Positions 8,389-18,082 of a DNA stretch of 33,382 bases are shown here, piece by piece. Positions within the stretch are counted from its first letter, which is position 1, and each line of letters starts with the position of its first letter. Origin of the DNA: Multifurca ochricompacta (lineage: Eukaryota > Basidiomycota > Agaricomycetes > Russulales > Russulaceae); NCBI GenBank assembly GCA_022496185.1, contig WTXG01000346.1, forward strand, positions 1-33,382, read 5' to 3'. The notes under the pieces were generated by a model. That model searched no databases. It saw only the letters and a list, made by a program, of their open reading frames with translations, and was not told the DNA's origin. The position numbers and the translations under genes are program-made.

Positions 8389-9627
8389 ATGCTTCCCCAG
8401 CAACGTCCTACCACTATCGAATCTATCATGTCTTTTGTCGCTGCCAACGCCGCCGTCGATGCCTTCACCTCTCCCATCATCACTGTCGAGAACTTTCCCT
8501 CTGCCCATCCCTCCACACGTCCCTCTTCCCCCATTGATTACGAAGCCACCGAAGCTCGAGTCAAGAATCAATCCCCCAACCCCAATGAAGACTTCGAGCA
8601 CAGCGAGGAACCACACCCGAACGACCTTGTAGGTATGGAGTCGGATGATGAAGCCCCCGAGTTCCCCTTTTTCACCAACAACCCCAACTCCTCCACGTAC
8701 TACCCACTGGAGATCACCATGGGCGATGGGACCGTTAAAACCGCTAAGTACATCTTCTACACTAATGGAGGAATGGATGTCGCCGGGTGTATGAAGAAGG
8801 ACGGCCCCGTCTATGGAGCTCCGGTCTATCTGGAGGAAAGGTACACCGGTCGCCTGCATCACACAATGACCGACGAACAATTGGGGCACTTGGCTGCTGA
8901 AGATCCCAGGGCCTTCGCTATCGATGAAGTAATGAGTGACATGCGACTTCCGCGCCTCAAAGCCGAGGTAATGAGGCTGCGGAAGAACCTAACCTTGCGC
9001 AACACACTCAACCGACAGTATAAAGAACATGCCAAGATGATGGCCCAGTTGACCAACGGGATGTTCCAAATTGAGCAGGAGTTAGTGGAGATCCGGAAGA
9101 GGTTGGAGAAGGGGGACGCATACCAAACGATTGCTGAGAGGTACGCCGACACTTATGCCCGACCTCTCCCACCGCGATCGCTAGGGGCTGCCCCGGTGCT
9201 GCTGCCAAACCGATTTGAAATGCCGCGCATGCACGAGAATCCTCGGGGGGAGACATGCTGGAGGTGCGACAGTAAGTACCACATTAGCTGGAACTGCCCC
9301 CTCAATCGCAAGTGGTGCCGGCACTGTCGTAGCAATCTGCATTGGAGCAGGTTCTGTATCTTCCGCCGAGTAGGAGTCGCCCCGACCATCAGCAACCCGT
9401 CCGGGTGGTGTGGCAAGTGCCTGCGTCACAATTCAGGACACCGGGAGTTGGACTGCCCCATCCATGACGTGTGCCACTTGTGCAGGCAGCGGGGCCCCTA
9501 TGGATTCCTCCGTACGCACAGATGCCCCCAGGATGATGACAAAGAGAATTACACCATGGACGATCGTAATGTAGCCGACGATTACCTGGAGTTGGTACAG
9601 GATGATGACGGTACGAATCGTTTCTAG
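8389..9627 (+). CDS. Gyp-1a ORF3: coiled-coil protein with four C-terminal zinc-knuckle motifs
   Basis: An intact 412-residue frame (399 if it starts at the second ATG, 8428, which aligns with the Gyp-3 start MSSF). Order: Ser/Pro-rich acidic N-terminus; a conserved block around residues 92-150 (TNNPNSSTYYPLEIT, YIFYTNGGMDVAGCMKKD); charged, leucine-rich, probable coiled coil 188-242; then Cys/His motifs at 290-303 (CX2CX4HX4C), 310-323 (CX2CX4HX4C), 341-356 (CX2CX6HX4C) and 362-379 (CX2CX11HXC); acidic tail. The first two match retroviral nucleocapsid knuckles, so nucleic-acid binding is likely. No signal peptide or membrane segment is seen, so it is not an envelope. It follows pol by 36 nt, with three stops between them in the shared frame, and ends 31 nt before the 3' LTR. 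I do not recognise the family; function unknown. Confidence 0.85.
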   Translation: MLPQQRPTTIESIMSFVAANAAVDAFTSPIITVENFPSAHPSTRPSSPIDYEATEARVKNQSPNPNEDFEHSEEPHPNDLVGMESDDEAPEFPFFTNNPNSSTYYPLEITMGDGTVKTAKYIFYTNGGMDVAGCMKKDGPVYGAPVYLEERYTGRLHHTMTDEQLGHLAAEDPRAFAIDEVMSDMRLPRLKAEVMRLRKNLTLRNTLNRQYKEHAKMMAQLTNGMFQIEQELVEIRKRLEKGDAYQTIAERYADTYARPLPPRSLGAAPVLLPNRFEMPRMHENPRGETCWRCDSKYHISWNCPLNRKWCRHCRSNLHWSRFCIFRRVGVAPTISNPSGWCGKCLRHNSGHRELDCPIHDVCHLCRQRGPYGFLRTHRCPQDDDKENYTMDDRNVADDYLELVQDDDGTNRF

Positions 9628-9644
9628 CCGGGTCTGCTAGAACC

Positions 9645-9658
9645 AGAAGAGGGGGTGA
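9645..9658 (+). other. Gyp-1a polypurine tract
   Basis: AGAAGAGGGGGTGA directly abuts the 3' LTR and is the expected plus-strand primer. Gyp-1b and Gyp-3 have matching tracts (the latter GGAAGGAGGGTGA). Confidence 0.8.
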
Positions 9659-10243
9659 TGTTACGAACCCCGTCTTTGCCTGTATTCTTTTTCCTGCCCA
9701 GCGATGACCCCTCCTTGCCGCCTACTTTACACTTCTCGATCACGTCTCCATCGTGGGACCCCTCACGTGCCCTGCTCCCATCCCCGTGACCCAGTTTACA
9801 TCCGTTGACGCACTGTTTACTTATGCTTGCCCTCGTTATCTTCTTATCTCCTTATCTTAAGATCGGACACTTACTTAGTACCCTATCAGAAGCTAGGCTT
9901 TACGCCCTCCGCTTTCGTATATTTGGGCCCACCTGACTCTGTACTCTTATCTCGTAGACGCCCGACTGAGTTACATATATAAGTCCGCTGTAGCTACCCT
10001 GTAGACCTCAGACTTGACTTATTGAATACATCGGTGCCTGTCTTCTGGACATCCCCTTTGATCTTCGACTCAGTTGTCTCAAGTGCTTCTGGCACTTCTC
10101 CGCTCAACATCGTCTTAGGGAAGCGTCCCTTTGACTTTGACTCGTCCCTCTTACACTCCAAGAAGCCCCATTGGTTTCTTATCTGACTCTACGAATTACG
10201 CTGTCACACAAGTCGTGTGGAACGTCCTGCATCGGACGTAACA
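9659..10243 (+). repeat. Gyp-1a 3' LTR
   Basis: 585 bp, paired with 2786-3370; three differences, all at CpG. Followed by the target duplication CAAAT at 10244-10248. Confidence 0.95.
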
Positions 10244-10248
10244 CAAAT

Positions 10249-10905
10249 GGACAGTTCGAGTGAATGTATGAATCTATGGCTTGAACAATACCTCTGCCTT
10301 TGGCTTGGTGATGATCAATCTCGATGGCCAGACTACTTGCCATTAGCCGAATTCGTCCATAATTCATGGACCCATGACAAATCCAAGCTATCTCCGCATG
10401 CACTAATACACAGTGTTTCGTTCGATTGGAACGGACAATTATCTGAGTCTAGTGTTCCCCAAGTCGACACCCATCTCCGCAACCTTCAGGCTGCACATAC
10501 CCACACTGAACTAGCACTTCAAACCCCCATGAGTCACCTGACGCGACCTCCTCTCGCAGTGGGCACTCAGGTTTGGTTGGAGGGGCGCAACCTGAAGACC
10601 CATTTCCCATCGACTAAGTTAGCCCCCCACCATTACGGCCCCTTCCGCATTTTGAACTGTATCTCCCCTGTGGCGTATCGCTTGTCCCTGCCTTCCCACA
10701 TGAATATCCATGATGTGTTTCATATTGATCTTCTATCTCCCTATCTAGAAACTGTTGCACATGGCCCCAATTACCTCAGGCCCCCACCAGAGCTTGTTGA
10801 TCAGGAAGAAGAATATGAAGTGGCAGCTGTCCTTAATCACCGGCTCCATGGGTGTTCTAAGAAGCTCCAATTTCTGGTCAGCTGGGTTGGCTATCCTGCC
10901 AGTGA
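10249..10905 (+). pseudogene. Gyp-0 integrase C-terminal half and start of chromodomain (interrupted)
   Basis: This continues in frame from 2785 across Gyp-1a. The segment opens with MDSSSECMNLWLEQYL, where the Glu of SSSEC aligns with the third catalytic residue of D,D-35-E integrases. It then has the HNSW motif, a GPY/F-like module (KLAPHHYGPFRIL) and the start of a chromodomain (LQFLVSWVGYP). The frame is open over its whole length. It ends where Gyp-2 is inserted, with AGTGA at 10901-10905 as the left target duplication; the right copy is beyond the window. The chromodomain is cut through its middle. Confidence 0.88.
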
Positions 10906-11501
10906 TGTTACAAACCCCATTGCGTCGTCTTGTTTCCTTTTTTCTTCCCCATGTGACGTGCCATTTGGCCATGCTTGTCCTTTGTTGACTATGTTATGAC
11001 CTCCTTTTGTACATATTTGTTCCTTATCTCTGACCCGGGCTGTGCTTATCTCTGACTCATACTTTACACAAAGACACTTACGTATTTTCCCACCAGAATC
11101 ATGACTATACTGGATTCATCTACGTATATTCTCATCTGGCCCACTTGACCCTGTTCCCTCTTGGATATATTACGACTTCGTTGATACATCAAGTACGATA
11201 CTCCGATTCAGACTCCAACCTCTATTACGTATATAAGGCCTGCCTAGATAGCCTGTATACCTTAGACTCAACTTCTTAATTGACTTGGTGCATTACCTTC
11301 AGGGTGATCTCTAAAGACCTGACTCTTGAATCATCTCAGTGCTTTTGGCACTTTTCCGCTCACCGATACTAGGGGATTAGCTCCTTAGTATTGACTTCTC
11401 ACCTGAACTCTGTGTGCTTGAAAGACAGTACACACCTGACTTCATAGTTTTGCTACGCGACTTATCACACATCGTGACGAACACCCGCACCAGGCGTTAC
11501 A
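10906..11501 (+). repeat. Gyp-2 5' LTR
   Basis: 596 bp, TGTTACAAACCCC to CACCAGGCGTTACA. TATA box TATATAAG at 11230-11237. The presumed R start AGACTCAACTT at 11264-11274 is again 34 nt from the TATA box. It keeps the AGTGC/GCACT stem of Gyp-1 and Gyp-3, and R-U5 has no ATG. The partner LTR is not in the window. Confidence 0.88.
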
Positions 11502-11503
11502 TT

Positions 11504-11514
11504 AAGTTGAGTCT
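11504..11514 (+). other. Gyp-2 primer-binding site (self-primed type)
   Basis: AAGTTGAGTCT, two bases after the LTR, is the exact reverse complement of AGACTCAACTT at 11264-11274. It differs from the Gyp-1 site at two bases, and the LTR copy carries the matching changes. Confidence 0.75.
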
Positions 11515-11523
11515 CTCCCCACT

Positions 11524-13053
11524 GTGGCTTCATCCAGCCGCAGTCAGACCTTGCACAACGAAGAACTTATCAACCGTTGAGATGAGGATAATCTTTCACA
11601 ACAAGTCCTTGGCTCTGCCATCTGGAAAGATTTTGAAACCGAGTTTGGATACTACATCTATCACGACGATCAGTACCAGCCAGTTGAATACGACAAACAG
11701 AAACAGGTCTGGTACCGTATCCGTTACTCTAGAAGCCATCGTTCCTGGGTTACCACAGGACCTGCCCCACCAGAGTACAGCCTAGGACCTTGGAGAGAGA
11801 ATCCTCCAGCCATCATCACCGATTCAGAAACAGAAGAATACATCGAAGAAAGCAGCGAAGACACACAAGTCATAGCCACAAGTTTTACAGCTCAGACAGT
11901 TGCACCCAAGAGTACTACGTTCAGAACATCTGCTTTAGTCTCTCCCCAGATTATACAACAAACCTCAGACACCCCGACCATCATGTACCCAACAATGTCG
12001 ACCTTTGCTGCACAGTTACCAGATCCTGCTCCAGTTGTCCCTGCTCCGAACCTCCCTCCCCCATCAGGACACCTTACGGGAGTCCTGCCGACCATGTTCA
12101 CCAGTGATCGATCTCAGAGCAAAAAATTCATGCTCGAATTCGAGATGTTCAAAAACTTCAATCATGACATCCCGCAAATCGTGAACCCTTTCCAATGGAC
12201 CAACCTATTCCTCTCACTTATCAGAGGGGATTCCGTCGATGATTGGACAATGGAGCAGATAGAATGGCTGAACGACAGAATAACAGTCGGAACCAGAACT
12301 ACAGATGAAGATCTGTGGGATACAGTGGCGCAAAGATTTAAAGACGCCTTCACGGATGGGCAGGCCAAGCAGAAGGCTGCCAGAGAACTGAAGTCCCTCA
12401 AAATGGAGAGAGGGGACTTGGATGGCTATGTAGCCAGATTCCGCAATCTGGCCAAGAGAGCAGGGTATGATGTGAATGAAGAGGCCACGCTCAACCTCTT
12501 CTCCCAGGGGCTGCCCAACCCCCTGGTGAAAAATATCATTCAATTCCATCACCCTGAATCATGGAGCCAGTGGACGAGTGCTGCCAGGACGCAGCAGCAG
12601 GATTATTTGGACTTCCAAACGCACTTTGGAGTAGACACAAAGAAGGGCAAGACCCGCGATCAGTGGAAGGCGGCGTTTGGGGCAAAACCTACTACTTCAC
12701 AAGACCCCAACGCCATGGATATGTCAGCAGATCACACCAAAGCCCGTGCAGCCCTCACCGACGATGAAAAAAGAAACCTTATGAAGGAAGGGCGTTGCTT
12801 TCATTGCCGAGCACAAGGGCATATGTCGCAATTTTGCCTGAAGAAAACAGTCCGTGCTGCCGAAGCAACAGTAGCCACTACCACCACAACACTGCCAGTA
12901 CAGAACTTGCCCACGCCAGTAAAAGAAAACCCAGTAACCGCCCCAAAAACTAAAGAACAGAAAGCGGCAGCAATATGGGAACATATGATGAATGAAGACG
13001 AAGCAGTATGTGCCCTCATTGTCGATAAAGCCTTTGGCCAGAAGGATTTTTGA
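11524..13053 (+). pseudogene. Gyp-2 gag, one in-frame stop
   Basis: From GTG at 11524 to TGA at 13051-13053 the frame is 509 codons. One TGA at 11578-11580 replaces an Arg codon present in Gyp-1 (CGA). The N-terminal domain is conserved (GYYIYHDDQYQPVEYD, then VWYRIRYS and SWVTTGPAPPE). It is followed by a Pro-rich linker, the capsid-like domain and a CCHC knuckle CFHCRAQGHMSQFC. The first in-frame ATG is at 11983 (MYPTMSTF), so as in Gyp-1 the conserved N-terminal domain has no AUG. The end KKDF-like tail and GGATTTTTGA junction match Gyp-1. Confidence 0.87.
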
Positions 13054-13344
13054 TCGGCTTGACCCCATCGGCCTGGGCAAGAGCACTCCATGTAACTTCT
13101 GTGTACACTAGTCGTTTCAAGTCTTTAAAAATACCAGTACACTTTGAAACCAAACAGAAGACGGCCGACAGACGGATATTGATCGACTCTGGAGCAACGG
13201 ACAACTTCATCAGTCAGAGACTTCAGAGGACGTTAGGACTGGGGACACAGTTACTTCCCCAGGAGAAAAACATTTGGAATATAGATGGGATGGCTAACAA
13301 AGCCGGAAAGATCACACATTGCTGTGACCTGGAAGTACAGGTTG
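13050..13344 (+). pseudogene. Gyp-2 pol part 1: protease
   Basis: The frame enters at TTG 13050, overlapping the gag stop (-1 frame). It encodes the aspartic protease with DSGATDNFIS. It breaks at DLEVQV, where the solo LTR-S is inserted (duplication GGTTG at 13340-13344 and 29551-29555), and resumes at 29551 with VGERTKQLHFLI. Confidence 0.88.
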
Positions 13345-13881
13345 TGTGACGGTCTGTGATGTTTTTGTGACACCGGTTGTGACAAGAATGTGACGTTTTT
13401 CGAGTTGTGCACGCACACGCATTCGGTTTCGGTTTTGTTAATCTCTGCCCTGAGTCATGTGACTAGGGGCTGATATTCTTACTTTGTGATTGTCTAAGTG
13501 CACACCACGCTTGTGCTACAGAGGGTGCAACCCCTCTTACTAATTCTCATCTCAGCTCAGGGCATAACCCCTGGAGCATATGGTTACTTGGATACTTCTT
13601 GGAACTTTCTAGTTAGCTTACATTTACTGATTGTGCCTCACTCAAGATGTACTTAAGCTACTAGATTCACTGGAACAGACCTTAAGTCTGTTCTCTTGTA
13701 CCTAATACAGGTGTATTCGACTTCACAAAGACCCCTTTGAACTCCCTAAGTAGCAGCTTAGAGAGCCTTCTCCCCCAGTGACTCTAGCAGGGCTGATTGC
13801 CACTGCTCCCGACTCGTTTCCTGTGCGCGCCCCCTCCATAACGTCGTGGGCACCTGAAACTTTGACCTGAGCTAGGCCTTC
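13345..13881 (+). mobile_element. Solo LTR-S in Gyp-2, left part
   Basis: Starts TGTGACGG next to the target duplication GGTTG and is cut at TAGGCCTTC by Gyp-3. Joined to 29457-29550 it makes a solo LTR of about 631 bp, closely similar to 13906-14525. The tip carries several GTGAC repeats. It has the GAGGGTGCAACCCCTC palindrome, the ACAGAC/GTCTGT inverted repeat around CTTAA, and a TTAAG promoter-like box. No internal LTR-S sequence exists in the window. Confidence 0.85.
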
Positions 13882-15098
13882 TGTTACGTCCGGTGTGAGA
13901 CGTCCTGTAACGGTTTGTGACGGGTCACGACACGGTTTGTGACAAAATGTGACGTTTTTTGAGTCGTGCACGCGCGCGCGTTCTGTTTCGACTTGGCTGT
14001 AATCTCTAGCTCCAAGTCATATGACTGGAGCTAGTACTTCTTTTATCAGATCACTTAGTTGCACACGATAGAGGGCGCAACCCCTCCTACTTATTCTCAT
14101 CTCAGTTCAGGGCATAACCCCTGGAGCATATGACTACCTGGATACTTACTACAGCCTTCTTGTTAGCTTATATTCATTTGATTGTACCTCACTCAACATG
14201 TATTTAAGCTGCTAGGTTACTGAGACAGACCTTAAGTCTGTTCTCTTGTATCTAATACAGGTGTATTCGACTTCACAGATATCTACTTGAACTCCCTAAG
14301 TGGCAGCTTAAGGAGCCTTCCTCCTCAGAAACTCTGCAGGGCTGATTGCCGCTGCTCCCGACTTCGTTCCCTGCACGCGCCCCCTCCTTATCATCGTGGG
14401 CACTTGAAATCTTGAACTGGACTAGGCCTTCTTAGTTGGACCTTGAATCTTGAGTGCGCTGCATACCTCGAGAGCCTTTGGACATCGAAAACGCAATTAG
14501 ACACAGTCGACACCTGGCTGTGACACGTCCTGCACGACTTGTGCGACAGCTTTGGTACGTTTGTTCAGATAAGAAGTCAATAGGACTTCTTGGAGTTTGT
14601 TAGAATGAAAGAGTCAAAGTCAAAGGGGCTGTTCCCTAGTGACGATGTTAAGCGGAAAGTGCCGAAAGCACTGAGACGATCGAGTCAAAGGTTTCAAGGG
14701 GAAGTCCAGAAGACAAACACCAATGTATACAATAAGTCGAGTCTGGGGTCTACAAGGTAGCTACCACGGACTTATATACGTAACTCAGTGGGCGTCTAAG
14801 AGATAAGGGTACGGAGTCAAGTGGGCCCAAATATCTGAAAGCGGAGGGTGTAAAGCCTGGCTTCTGATAGGGAACTAAGTAAGTGTCCGATCATAAGATA
14901 AGAAGATAACAAAGTAAGAAAGACAAGCATAGGTAAACAGTTCATATACAAGTCCAAACAGCAATCACGGGGATGGGAGGAGTGCATGTGAGGGATCCCA
15001 CGATGGAGACATAATAAGGAAGTGTAGCGTTGGTGGGCGAGTGGGGTCTCTGTTAGGGAGGGTAAAGAAAATGGGGCTGCTGGGCCCTGTTTGTAACA
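13882..15098 (-). repeat. Gyp-3 3' LTR, split by a solo LTR-S
   Basis: LTR sequence is 13882-13905 and 14531-15098, about 592 bp once the solo LTR and its extra CGTCC are removed. It pairs with 28862-29451. It retains AGACTCGACTT (minus strand of 14734-14744), exactly complementary to the Gyp-3 primer site. Confidence 0.92.
13906..14525 (+). mobile_element. Solo LTR-S inside the Gyp-3 3' LTR
   Basis: 620 bp, TGTAACGG to CACCTGGCTGTGACA, with a perfect duplication CGTCC at 13901-13905 and 14526-14530. It is inserted 24 bp into the Gyp-3 LTR and splits that LTR's CGTCCTGCACG sequence. It has a TATTTAAG box at 14201. It is the least decayed LTR-S here (CGCGCGCG retained where the 13345 copy has CGCACACGC). 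Confidence 0.92.
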
Positions 15099-15114
15099 TC
15101 ACCCTCCTTCCTGG
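15099..15114 (-). other. Gyp-3 polypurine tract
   Basis: On the minus strand CCAGGAAGGAGGGTGA abuts the 3' LTR, aligning with the Gyp-1 tract. Confidence 0.75.
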
Positions 15115-15129
15115 CTCAAGCTGACCCAG

Positions 15130-16320
15130 CTAGAAATGTGCACCATCGTCATCCTGGATCAAGTCCACATAGTCATCTGCCAAATTCCAATCCTCCACCG
15201 TGTAAGTTTCATCTGCGGCACATTGATGCGTGCGCAGAAACCCGTATGGGCCGCATCGTCCGCACTGGCGACACAGGTCGTAGACAGGGCAGTCGAGCTC
15301 GCGATGTCCCGCGTTATGTCGTAGACATTTTCCGCACCAACCTGAGGGATTGACGATGGTGGGAGCAACACCCAGACGTCGGAAAATGCAGAACCGGCTC
15401 CAATGTAAATTACTTCGGCAGTGATGACACCATTTGCGATTGAGCAGGCAGTTCCAACTGATGTGATACTTGCTGTCACATCGCCAGCAAGTCTCTCCGC
15501 GGGGATTTTTGTGCATGCGTGGCATCTCGAATCGGTTTGGCAATAGTTGTGGCACCGCTCCTAATGATCGTGGGGGAAGGGGTCGTGCGTAGGTGTCTGC
15601 GTACCTCTCGGCAATTGTCTGATATGCGTCCCCCTTCTCCAGTCTCTTCCGAATCTCTGTCAACTCCTGCTCCACTTGGAACATCCCCCTTGTAAGCCTT
15701 GTCATCTGTTTGGCATATTCTTTGTACTGGGTGTTGAGTGTGGTGTGAAGTGTGAGGGTTTTCCGCAGCCTCATTACTTCGGCCTTGAGGCGCGGGAGTC
15801 GCATGTCGTTCATCACCTCATCAATGGCAAAGGCTCGGGGGTCGTCAGCTGCAAGGTGTCCTAACTGTTCATCACTCATCGTGTGGTGGAGATGGCCTGT
15901 GTACCGTTCCTCCAAATAAACCGGGGCCCCATAAACAGGTCTGTCCTTTTTCATACATCCCGCGACATCCATCCCTCCATTGGTGTAGAATATATATTTT
16001 GCTATGGCCTTTGTTCCGTCAGCCATGGTGATTTCGAGGGGGAAGTACGTTGATGAGTTGGGATTGTTGGCAAAGAATGGGAATTTGGGTACTTCGTCGT
16101 CTTGTTCCATACCGATGAGGTCGTTGGGGTGGGGTTCTTCGGCATGAGTGAAGTCGTCGTCGGGATTGGGTGACTGGTTCTTGACTCGTTCTTCTGTGGC
16201 CTCGTAGTCAATGGGGGAGGAAGGGCGAGTGGAGGGGTGAGCGGAGGGGAAAGCCTCTACAACCACATGAGTGGTAGAGAAGGCGTCGATAGCGGCGGAG
16301 GCAGTGATGAAGGAAGACAT
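15130..16320 (-). CDS. Gyp-3 ORF3: coiled-coil, four-zinc-knuckle protein
   Basis: 396 residues from ATG at 16320 (MSSFITASAAIDAF). The open frame extends upstream into the end of pol, but this ATG aligns with the internal Met of Gyp-1 ORF3. The whole protein aligns with Gyp-1 ORF3: the NNPNSSTYFPLEIT block, YIFYTNGGMDVAGCMKKD, the coiled coil, and all four Cys/His motifs (CWRCDSKYHISWNC, CHHCRSNLHWSRFC, CGKC..., CRQC...). In a 15-codon sample (Gyp-1 residues 97-111) I count six synonymous changes and one replacement. That indicates selection on the protein. Remarkably, it is intact in an element whose gag and RT are broken. Function unknown. Confidence 0.85.
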   Translation of the reverse strand: MSSFITASAAIDAFSTTHVVVEAFPSAHPSTRPSSPIDYEATEERVKNQSPNPDDDFTHAEEPHPNDLIGMEQDDEVPKFPFFANNPNSSTYFPLEITMADGTKAIAKYIFYTNGGMDVAGCMKKDRPVYGAPVYLEERYTGHLHHTMSDEQLGHLAADDPRAFAIDEVMNDMRLPRLKAEVMRLRKTLTLHTTLNTQYKEYAKQMTRLTRGMFQVEQELTEIRKRLEKGDAYQTIAERYADTYARPLPPRSLGAVPQLLPNRFEMPRMHKNPRGETCWRCDSKYHISWNCLLNRKWCHHCRSNLHWSRFCIFRRLGVAPTIVNPSGWCGKCLRHNAGHRELDCPVYDLCRQCGRCGPYGFLRTHQCAADETYTVEDWNLADDYVDLIQDDDGAHF

Positions 16321-16391
16321 ATCAGTTGTGGTTAGGACGTTGCTAGTGAAGCGGTGTTCTGGGGAAGAAGAGGTCGGGAATCCGTCCTCTT

Positions 16392-17466
16392 TTAATTGTT
16401 CTGGGGCGCTTGGGGATGTCGTAAATGGAACTCTGCGATCAGGTCCAGAGCAAAGATGTTCCCGGCTGGTTCCCACGAATTGTCAGAGTCTGGGAAACCC
16501 TTCCACTTGATCAGGTAATACAGCTTGCGCCCTCGGCCTCGATAGGCGGAGTTTACAATCTGCTCCACTTCCCATTCCTCTTCTCCATCCACTAATTCCG
16601 GTGGAGGTCTCGGGAAGTTTTCCCCATGAATGGACGTTTCCTTATATGGTGTGAGGAGCTTGGCATGGAAGACCGGGTGAATCTTCCATGTGGGGGGGAG
16701 ATCGAGCTCATATGACACGTCTGACAGCTTCCTTGTGATTCTGAAAGGTCCGTGACGTCGGGGTGCCAGTTTAGCTGTGGGGTGTGACGTATGGATGTGC
16801 CTCCCTTCCAGCCAAACCCGTTCATTGGCTTGATAAGGTGTGAATTTCGAGGGCTTATCCGATAGGGTTCGTTGCGCCTTCAGCATGTTTTCATTGGCTG
16901 ATTTCCGGATCTCGTCCCATTGGCTAAGCCGTTGTGAAGTCGTGGGGACGTTTGTTGGCTTATCAGTCCATGTGGTGTGTGGTACCCAGCCCATGATAAG
17001 GGAAAATGGGGGGGTCTTTGTTGTGCCATTAGGCCAGGAGTTATGCGCAAACTCTGCTGTTGCCAGCCAGTCTGCCCAGTTGTCCTGTCGTCCGTTGCAC
17101 CAGAATCGGAGGTATTGCTCCAGCCATTGATTGGTACGCTCTGACTGTCCGTCTGTTTGGGGGTGATAGGCTGTCGAGATGTTCTGCTGTATGTCCAGAA
17201 CCTTGCATAGTGCTCTGGCAAATGTCGAGGTAAAGCGTGGGTCTCGGTCAGAGATAATCTTCTCTGGGAGGCCGTAATGTCGGTAGACGTGGTCGAGATA
17301 AAGTTTAGCCACTCCTTCAGCTGTGATCGACTCCTTGCATGGTATGAAGAGTGCTGCTTTAGAGTAGTCATGGTCCGTGATGGTCAGAATGGAGTCAAAG
17401 CCCCTAGAGTTGGGTAGCTTGACTATGAAATCCATGGCAATTGTCTGGAATGGCAGAGATGTAGTG
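16392..17466 (-). pseudogene. Gyp-3 pol, integrase core to chromodomain (3' part)
   Basis: An open frame after the Gyp-1b insertion. It starts TSLPFQTIAMDFIVKLP (first catalytic Asp), then SDRDPRFTS (second Asp) and QSERTNQWLEQYL (Glu), with the 35-residue Asp-Glu spacing. Next come the KLAPRRHGPFRI module and a chromodomain (EWEVEQIV...KGFPDSDNSWEP). It ends HPQAPQNN. The upstream part of the same gene is at 24942-27347; the break has duplication TAGTG (17462-17466 and 24937-24941). No damage is seen in this half. Confidence 0.9.
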
Positions 17467-18051
17467 TGTTACGTCCGATGCAGGACGTTCCACACGACTT
17501 GTGTGACAGCGTAATTCGTAGAGTCAGATAAGAAACCAATGGGGCTTCTTGGAGTGTAAGAGGGACGAGTCAAAGTCAAAGGGACGCTTCCCTAAGACGA
17601 TGTTGAGCGGAGAAGTGCCAGAAGCACTTGAGACAACTGAGTCGAAGATCAAAGGGGATGTCCAGAAGACAGGCACCGATGTATTCAATAAGTCAAGTCT
17701 GAGGTCTACAGGGTAGCTACAGCGGACTTATATATGTAACTCAGTCGGGCGTCTACGAGATAAGAGTACAGAGTCAGGTGGGCCCAAATATACGAAAGCG
17801 GAGGGCGTAAAGCCTAGCTTCTGATAGGGTACTAAGTAAGTGTCCGATCTTAAGATAAGGAGATAAGAAGATAACGAGGGCAAGCATAAGTAAACAGTGC
17901 GTCAACGGATGTAAACTGGGTCACGGGGATGGGAGCAGGGCACGTGAGGGGTCCCACGATGGAGACGTGATCGAGAAGTGTAAAGTAGGCGGCAAGGAGG
18001 GGTCATCGCTGGGCAGGAAAAAGAATACAGGCGAAGACGGGGTTCGTAACA
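17467..18051 (-). repeat. Gyp-1b 3' LTR
   Basis: 585 bp, paired with 24352-24936. On the element strand it is preceded by the purine tract at 18052-18065 (AGAAGAGGGGGTGA), as in Gyp-1a. Confidence 0.95.
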
Positions 18052-18082
18052 TCACCCCCTCTTCTGGTTCTAGCAGACCCGG

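Larger units (their letters stand above)
2786..10243 (+). mobile_element. Gyp-1a: complete Ty3/gypsy chromovirus, 7458 bp
   Basis: Complete element with 585-bp LTRs (TGTTACGAACC...GGACGTAACA), primer site, gag, pol, ORF3 and polypurine tract, inserted in Gyp-0 integrase with duplication CAAAT. The two LTRs differ at three positions by eye, all CpG transitions, so the insertion is young. gag has one stop and pol several single-base deletions, but ORF3 is intact. Gyp-1b at 17467-24936 is nearly identical, in inverse orientation and 12 bp longer; the difference is mostly those single-base deletions. Confidence 0.95.

Noticed and set aside
8350..8428. Readthrough of the pol stop into ORF3
   Set aside because: In Gyp-1a three stop codons lie in the shared frame before the ORF3 ATG, and in Gyp-3 the frames differ.
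8230..8889. A 219-residue open frame antisense to ORF3, present identically at 18820-19479
   Set aside because: Identity only reflects that Gyp-1a and Gyp-1b are copies of each other. The Gyp-3 ORF3 has no equivalent antisense frame, so it is a shadow.
8389..9627. ORF3 as an envelope protein because of its position
   Set aside because: No signal peptide, transmembrane segment or furin-like site is visible; the Cys/His motifs point to nucleic-acid binding.
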